Origin: Methanobrevibacter sp.
GTDB taxonomy: Archaea > Methanobacteriota > Methanobacteria > Methanobacteriales > Methanobacteriaceae
Direction of reading: 5' to 3'
DNA: 10,019 bases
Assembly: GCA_009777005.1 (NCBI GenBank)
Contig: WRMT01000098.1
Coordinates: forward strand, 1-10,019
Shown: piece after piece, positions 6,088 through 10,019 of the stretch
Position numbering within the stretch: position 1 is the stretch's first letter
Layout of the letters: each line of letters opens with the position of its first letter
Made by a program: the position numbers and the translations under genes
The notes under the pieces: generated by a model
Seen by the model: the letters and a program-made list of their open reading frames with translations, nothing else
Database searches by the model: none
Told to the model about the DNA's origin: nothing

Positions 6088-6191
6088 TTTGATGAAAAAA
6101 TAGAACTGTAAATCTTAAAATCTTAGGAAATCATAAAAGTTATTATTACTTGAAAAAAATGAAATTTTTTTATAAACTTTTAAAGCCATAT

Positions 6192-6240
6192 TAAAAAAAA
6201 GAAAAAAATAGAAAGCTTTAAAATAAATTATTAAAGCTTT
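6192..6240 (-). terminator. Strong terminator after the permease gene
   Basis: A perfect 10-bp stem (6212-6221 with 6231-6240; AAAGCTTTAA arms, 9-nt loop) begins six bases past the permease stop codon. On the - strand it is followed by long U-rich runs (6192-6210). It is the best terminator in the window and separates the permease from EndoQ. Confidence 0.75.
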
Positions 6241-6246
6241 TTTTAA

Positions 6247-6798
6247 TTATAATTTAAATACTTCTTCTCCCCAGTCTTCATTAATTATCATACCAGAACA
6301 CATATAGATACCTAAAAGTCCTGCTATAACACCAATGATTCCACCGAGGGTGAGGAATATAGCTATTGCTGAAACATAGAAAATTCCTAATGTTAAGAAT
6401 AATAAGAAAACGAGTAAAAGAAGAATTTTCAATGTCATTATGCTTTTTAAAGTGTCGATAAACAACAATAATGAAAAGAGTGCGAATATAAGCAAGTAAA
6501 CTCCTATTCCAACACTATCTGCAGCTATAACTACTCCTATCTGAGGTAAAAGTAAAATTAAAACTAATGATAGCCAAAAGAGACCAAATGCTACGAACAC
6601 TGTTCCTGCAAATGTATTTCCAAGTTTTAATTCAAATACTCCAGCTATAATCTCTGCAAAACCACCTAAAACAATAGCAACTGCTATAATTGCCATTGAA
6701 AGATCAAGCACTCCTAAATTAGCTAAACTAAGTAAAACGGTTGTTACACCAAATCCAAACAATCCTAAAGCTGTTGGATTAGCAACTTTTGTTTCCAT
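6247..6798 (-). CDS. GPR1/FUN34/YaaH (SatP-type) acetate permease
   Basis: This is a 183-residue inner-membrane protein with six predicted helices. It carries the family N-terminal NPTALGLFGFG (about 7-17) and a following GGFAEIIAGVFELKLGNTF segment then FVAFGLFW, both hallmarks of the acetate/succinate uptake family. It would bring acetate (or another small carboxylate) into the cell for carbon assimilation through acetyl-CoA. I place the start at 6798 rather than at the in-frame ATG 6840. AGGTGA (6803-6808) sits four bases before it, the family motif begins right after, and the 14 extra residues have no match to the family. The gene lies alone between a strong terminator and a leader with a small hairpin. 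The exact substrate cannot be read from sequence. Confidence 0.88.
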   Translation of the reverse strand: METKVANPTALGLFGFGVTTVLLSLANLGVLDLSMAIIAVAIVLGGFAEIIAGVFELKLGNTFAGTVFVAFGLFWLSLVLILLLPQIGVVIAADSVGIGVYLLIFALFSLLLFIDTLKSIMTLKILLLLVFLLFLTLGIFYVSAIAIFLTLGGIIGVIAGLLGIYMCSGMIINEDWGEEVFKL

Positions 6799-6802
6799 TT
6801 TT

Positions 6803-6808
6803 TCACCT
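6803..6808 (-). promoter_or_regulatory. Ribosome binding site fixing the permease start
   Basis: AGGTGA on the - strand lies four bases before ATG 6798. It decides for the shorter permease over the upstream ATG at 6840, which has no comparable site. Confidence 0.75.
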
Positions 6809-6834
6809 GTTAAAAATATAGTTATTAAAAATCT

Positions 6835-6852
6835 ATTCAACTCTTGTTGAAT
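6835..6852 (-). promoter_or_regulatory. Small dyad in the permease leader
   Basis: ATTCAAC and GTTGAAT form a perfect 7-bp stem with a 4-nt loop, 37-54 bases upstream of the permease start. It could be an operator or a leader hairpin; a similar ATTCAA/TTGAAT dyad exists at 9753-9774. Confidence 0.35.
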
Positions 6853-6975
6853 TCTATTAATGTTAAATTAATAATAAACCACAGATTAACTTAAAACAAT
6901 AAATAAAAAATAAAAAATTATAGGTTAAACATTATTTTATTTAAGCAAGTAATAGAAATATTTTATTTAGCTATT

Positions 6976-7272
6976 TTATAGTTCTATCTCTTCGGATGAA
7001 TAAACAGAAATTTCTAAATCTTTAGCTAAGTAATCTCCAATAGCAGAGCCAAATTTTATAAAGTGATCTTGTTGTACATGGGCTTCTAAAAATTCTTTTC
7101 CTTCCCATTTTTCAACAAAAAGAAGAATATTTTCACTGTCAATAGGTTCATATAAGTTATATTCAATACATCCTTCCTCAGCACGTGTAGCTTCAATTAA
7201 TGTTCCTGTTTCGCCTACAATTTTATCTTTCATCCCATCTTTAGAAGTCACTTTAGCTAATACTATAATCAT
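6976..7272 (-). CDS. ABM-domain (antibiotic biosynthesis monooxygenase-like, YgiN-type) protein
   Basis: This is a 98-residue soluble protein of the dimeric alpha/beta-barrel ABM family. The family pattern is visible: EEGCIEYNLYEP (32-43), then LLFVEKWEGKEFLEAH (50-65), with the aromatic and histidine positions that line the usual active-site pocket. Members include the quinol monooxygenase YgiN, and many act on small aromatic or redox compounds without a cofactor; the substrate here is unknown. The start is well set by GAGAGGG (7278-7284 on the - strand), five bases before the ATG. The gene stands in its own spacer, with a pair of direct repeats upstream (7382-7430) that may serve its promoter. 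A role in coping with oxygen or quinone-like compounds would be a guess. Confidence 0.85.
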   Translation of the reverse strand: MIIVLAKVTSKDGMKDKIVGETGTLIEATRAEEGCIEYNLYEPIDSENILLFVEKWEGKEFLEAHVQQDHFIKFGSAIGDYLAKDLEISVYSSEEIEL

Positions 7273-7381
7273 GTTTACCCTCTCAAAATTAATTTATATC
7301 TTTTTAATCTTATTCTATGTTTTTTTCACCTAATATTAAAATCCAGAAAATTATTCATTGGATAATAATTAGAATCTTATT

Positions 7382-7430
7382 TAGAATATGAACTTTCAAT
7401 AAAATATCTAGAATATGAGCTTTCAATAAA
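7382..7430. repeat. Two 22-bp direct repeats, 27-bp period
   Basis: The repeats at 7382-7403 and 7409-7430 differ at one base (7392 A, 7419 G). They begin TAGAATATGA and end CTTTCAATAAA. They lie 110-158 bp upstream of the ABM gene and downstream of npdG. Nearly full-helical-turn spacing (2.5 turns) of imperfect copies suggests a tandem regulator site or a local duplication. Confidence 0.7.
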
Positions 7431-7520
7431 TAAATCTTCTAGATAGTAATATTAGTTGTGTATTTCATTTGAGCAAATTGTTACAAAATACAATTAATCA
7501 GGATTTATATAAAAAATTAT

Positions 7521-8213
7521 TTATTCTACAAATTTATCGGATCCAATTCCTGTAATCCTAAGTCCACCATAGTGAGATTTATGTTTGATGTTTAAACCTA
7601 TGAGCAAAGGAGTAATCTTTTCAACCATTCTTGCTCTTTCTAAAGGTCCACAGTCAAGACATCTGACACCAGGTATTTTAGCTATTAATTCCATAGCTGT
7701 TTTCTTAGCTTCAGCATCATCTCCAGAAACTAAACAATCACAGTCAATTTCTTCCTCAAAGTTCATGAGATGTGAGTTACTGATATTATTGAATGCAGAA
7801 ACAACTTTAACGCCAGTACCTTTTAATATTTCGGCTGTTCTCTCAGCAGCAGATCCTTGGCATAAGTCGACATATCTCATTGGAGGTCCACCAACCAATG
7901 TATCTAAAGGAACTGTTGCATCAATGAGAATTTTGTCACCGACAAAATCTTTTACAGTTTTTAAAGTTCCCATTTGAGCTGCTAATGGAACAGTTAATAT
8001 TAAAATATCTCCTTTATCTGCAGCATCTTCATTAGCCATTCCAGATAAATTTGGAATATCATCCATTTTTAAAAGTTCTTTTACTTTTTCAACAGCTGCT
8101 TCAGCTTTATCTGCAGCTCTTGAACCAATTATTACTTCTACGCCTTGTTGGACCAAGCGGACTACAATTCCTAGTCCTTGATCTCCAGTTCCACCAAGTA
8201 CTGATACTACCAT
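7521..8213 (-). CDS. npdG: F420H2:NADP+ oxidoreductase
   Basis: This 230-residue enzyme passes a hydride between reduced coenzyme F420 and NADP+. It has the Rossmann start VSVLGGTGDQG (3-13), and the NADP-phosphate pocket residues S31, R32 and K36 in IIGSRAADK, as in Archaeoglobus fulgidus Fno. F420-side segments (LTVPL, DATVPL, SAFNNISN) are also present. The length is near that of known Fno proteins. It follows the alcohol dehydrogenase gene by 48 bp on the same strand, so that NADPH made from alcohol can be turned into F420H2 for methanogenesis, or NADPH can be made for biosynthesis. The start is fixed by AGGTGG (8218-8223), four bases before the ATG. The T7-A-T7 tract ahead of it may reduce read-through from adh. 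Assignment is firm. Confidence 0.96.
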   Translation of the reverse strand: MVVSVLGGTGDQGLGIVVRLVQQGVEVIIGSRAADKAEAAVEKVKELLKMDDIPNLSGMANEDAADKGDILILTVPLAAQMGTLKTVKDFVGDKILIDATVPLDTLVGGPPMRYVDLCQGSAAERTAEILKGTGVKVVSAFNNISNSHLMNFEEEIDCDCLVSGDDAEAKKTAMELIAKIPGVRCLDCGPLERARMVEKITPLLIGLNIKHKSHYGGLRITGIGSDKFVE

Positions 8214-8217
8214 TAAA

Positions 8218-8245
8218 CCACCTGTATTAAAAAAATAAAAAAATA
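8218..8245 (-). promoter_or_regulatory. adh-npdG intercistronic U-tract and npdG ribosome site
   Basis: On the - strand the 48-bp gap has T7-A-T7 (8229-8243), followed at once by AGGTGG (8218-8223). Such U-runs terminate archaeal transcription. A short AGATA/TATCT dyad precedes it. Either adh transcripts partly stop here, or npdG sits on a read-through fraction. Confidence 0.5.
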
Positions 8246-8261
8246 ATAGATAGATATTTAT

Positions 8262-9329
8262 CTATAAATTCTCATCAATAATAACAACTGGTTTAATTAA
8301 GTCTCGTGGTTTGTCTTTCATTAATAAAAGAGCTTCTTCGATTTTTTCGAATCCATGATAAACATGAGTTGCCATAAGTGCAGGGTCCATACGACCATAT
8401 TTAACTATTGCTGCGAGATTTTCCATTCTGACTCTTCCACCAGGACATAATCCAGTAGCAAAGTCTTTATCAGCCATACCGAATCCCCATCCTACACGAG
8501 GAATTGGTAAGGTGTCACCTTCACCAAAGTAGTTAATGTTTGAAATAACAGATCCAGCTCTTGCAGCGTTAACAGCGTCTATTAAAATATCAGAGTTACC
8601 ACCAGCTACGATTACTGCATCTACACCTTCACCATCAGTTTTTTCAACAATCTGATCAGCTGTATTTCCATCTTTGTATGATATGATATCGGTTGCTCCG
8701 TATTTTTTAGCTACACTTACACAATCAGGTCGAGTACCTACTGCAAATATTCTTCCAGCTCCTTGTAATTGAGCACCAGCTACAGCAGATAAACCAACAG
8801 GTCCAATACCTAAAACAGCTACTGATCCACCCATAGGAATTCTAGCATTTTCAGCACCCATAAATCCAGTGGATAACATATCTGGAACCATAACTGCTGC
8901 TTCAAGAGACATTCCTTCAGGTAAATGTGCAAGATTCCAGTCAGCTACATTTACATGGAAATATTCTCCAAATACACCATCTTTAAAGTTTGAAAACTTC
9001 CATCCAGAAAGAGGTCCACCAGTTTGAGATGAAAATCCTCTTTGTGCAGCATCAGAGTACCAATCTGGGGTAATAGCTGGAACAATAACTTTATCACCAG
9101 GTTTAAAGTCTTTGACTTCACTACCAACTTCTGCAACAACACCTAATGCTTCATGTCCTAAGATCATATCAGTTCTTTCACCAATAGCTCCTGCCCATAC
9201 AGTATGTATATCAGAAGTACATGGTGCTAAAGCTATAGGTTTTACAAGTGCATCATATGGACCATAATCTGGTTTATCTTTTTCTACCCATCCAACTTCA
9301 CCAATTTTTTTCATTGCGAATCCTTTCAT
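8262..9329 (-). CDS. adh: Zinc, NADP-dependent secondary alcohol dehydrogenase
   Basis: This 355-residue medium-chain dehydrogenase matches Thermoanaerobacter brockii TbADH nearly residue for residue in numbering. Catalytic zinc ligands are C37, H59 and D150 with neighbour E60. The Rossmann motif is VLGIGPVGLSA (172-182). NADP-selecting residues G198, R200 and Y218 are kept, with T199 in place of Ser. The structural-zinc cysteine cluster of horse-type enzymes is missing, as in TbADH. It should oxidise 2-propanol, 2-butanol or ethanol to ketone or aldehyde with NADP+. Paired with NpdG, it can feed electrons from alcohols into F420H2 and CO2 reduction. The start is set by GAGGA (9336-9340 region) six bases before the ATG. 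Codons use visibly more G and C than neighbouring genes, fitting high expression. Function is firm; the natural alcohol is not known. Confidence 0.95.
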   Translation of the reverse strand: MKGFAMKKIGEVGWVEKDKPDYGPYDALVKPIALAPCTSDIHTVWAGAIGERTDMILGHEALGVVAEVGSEVKDFKPGDKVIVPAITPDWYSDAAQRGFSSQTGGPLSGWKFSNFKDGVFGEYFHVNVADWNLAHLPEGMSLEAAVMVPDMLSTGFMGAENARIPMGGSVAVLGIGPVGLSAVAGAQLQGAGRIFAVGTRPDCVSVAKKYGATDIISYKDGNTADQIVEKTDGEGVDAVIVAGGNSDILIDAVNAARAGSVISNINYFGEGDTLPIPRVGWGFGMADKDFATGLCPGGRVRMENLAAIVKYGRMDPALMATHVYHGFEKIEEALLLMKDKPRDLIKPVVIIDENL

Positions 9330-9371
9330 ATTTTTTCCTCAACAAATTTTAAGCTAATACAATCTAATTGT

Positions 9372-9404
9372 TATAAATGTTCAATATAATTTCATTTATA
9401 AATG
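9372..9404 (-). promoter_or_regulatory. Probable promoter of the adh-npdG unit
   Basis: Two TATA-like boxes face the adh gene. One lies within a 12-bp perfect palindrome CATTTATAAATG (9393-9404), the other at 9372-9379. TATAAATGT recurs at 9372-9380 and 9398-9406. Either would give a leader of roughly 20-45 nt that contains the GAGGA ribosome site. No BRE can be chosen with confidence. Confidence 0.45.
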
Positions 9405-9666
9405 TATTAACTTTATATTAGAATTGATGAATGTAGTATTTAAATTTTTATATTTGATTTTCATATTATTTTAGCTGTAATAATAAATCAGAATGTTATT
9501 TTCACATTAATATGAAAAAATTAGATAAAAAATAAACTAATAAAGATTTTAAATAAAATAAACATTTTAAATAATCATTAAGGTCTGGACAAATCCATAT
9601 AAGGCAAAAAATTTAAAGATTAATACTTTTAAGTATTTAAACATGCTATTAATTATACAGTTTTTG

Positions 9667-9727
9667 AGTTTATTATCCTTAAATTTAAAAAAAATACATT
9701 TTAATAAGTTTATTATCCTTAAATTTA
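9667..9727. repeat. Two exact 21-bp direct repeats, 40-bp period
   Basis: AGTTTATTATCCTTAAATTT plus a final A occurs at 9667-9687 and 9707-9727 without any difference. The spacer between them is unique. It is longer than chance would give even in AT-rich DNA, and may be a tandem binding site. Confidence 0.8.
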
Positions 9728-9752
9728 TAGAAAATTTTTTTAAAAATAGCTA

Positions 9753-9793
9753 ATTATTCAACTGTTTGAATAATCCATAATAATAGTTCAAAC
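9753..9793. repeat. Competing hairpins
   Basis: ATTATTCAA (9753-9761) pairs perfectly with TTGAATAAT (9766-9774) over a CTGT loop. The middle segment GTTTGAA (9764-9770) can instead pair with TTCAAAC (9787-9793). The two folds exclude each other, as in attenuators, but no gene follows within the window. Confidence 0.35.
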
Positions 9794-10019
9794 AATTATT
9801 TAATGTTTTTATTATTTTAATTACAATAAGGGTCAAAAGTATTTAATTTTTGTAAAATCTTTGATTAAAAAATCTTTGGGAAGTTTCGATTTTCCAAATA
9901 TTAAAAAAATATTATAATTATTCTTGAAAAAATAGTTTTTGAGAAATGTTTTGTTTAATAAAAGTTATTTATTATTATTTTAAGTATTTTTTAATAGCTA
10001 TTTGAAAAATTAAAACTTA

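Larger units (their letters stand above)
9405..10019. other. Gene-free AT-rich right end
   Basis: I see no gene or RNA gene in these 615 bases. They hold a pair of exact direct repeats (9667-9727) and a cluster of competing ATTCAA/TTGAA stems (9753-9793). ATCTTTG is repeated near 9856 and 9874. The region may be the upstream part of a gene beyond the right edge. Confidence 0.55.

Noticed and set aside
6799..6840. Upstream ATG of the permease gene giving 14 extra residues
   Set aside because: It lacks a ribosome site, while ATG 6798 has AGGTGA four bases ahead and starts right before the family motif.
7585..7977. 130-codon + strand frame opposite npdG
   Set aside because: It is a shadow of the well-supported npdG gene, with no ribosome site and no family resemblance.
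8951..9142. 63-codon - strand frame inside adh
   Set aside because: It is an alternative frame within the strongly conserved alcohol dehydrogenase.
9425..9430. TGATGA as a possible C box of a C/D guide RNA (also at 6090-6095)
   Set aside because: No CTGA D box or paired C'/D' boxes follow at the right distance.

Overview
The window looks like chromosomal DNA of a very AT-rich, hydrogenotrophic methanogen of the Methanobacteriales, most likely Methanobrevibacter (Methanosphaera is the main alternative). This rests on an F420H2:NADP oxidoreductase, an archaeal EndoQ-type repair nuclease, AGGTGA-type ribosome binding sites and long AT-rich spacers. The genus is an inference, since no rRNA or marker gene is present. 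No rRNA, tRNA, CRISPR array, transposase or prophage gene was seen.

Left half (1-4420), genes on the + strand. A gene-free AT-rich stretch with palindromes comes first. It is followed by a broken small ORF that overlaps, by ATGA, a cytoplasmic protein with a hypervariable-looking 19-residue repeat and a TPR-like C-terminus. After a spacer with hairpins there is a frame-disrupted small ORF resembling a winged-helix regulator. Then come a QueG-like double [4Fe-4S] protein, a small ORF faintly like the end of CutA, and an ArsC/low-molecular-weight phosphatase family protein. The small broken ORFs and large spacers give this half the look of an accessory, decaying region.

Centre (4420-4865). The two gene sets converge here on an AT-only spacer holding an exact 57-bp tandem duplication.

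Right half (4864-9329), genes on the - strand. Read in the direction of transcription, these are a zinc NADP-dependent secondary alcohol dehydrogenase, F420H2:NADP oxidoreductase (npdG/fno), a small ABM-domain monooxygenase-like protein, a GPR1/FUN34/YaaH acetate permease and endonuclease Q. The first two form a metabolic unit. The dehydrogenase makes NADPH from an alcohol, and NpdG passes the hydride to F420 for CO2 reduction to methane, or the reverse for biosynthetic NADPH. The permease could supply acetate for carbon assimilation. EndoQ serves repair of deaminated DNA and seems to be read from a leaderless transcript.

The most interesting points are the repeat protein with its coupled broken ORF, the disrupted regulator behind stacked hairpins, the U-tract inside the adh-npdG unit, and a 9-mer (AGCTATTTT) recurring near gene ends. 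I found no convincing wholly new multi-gene system.
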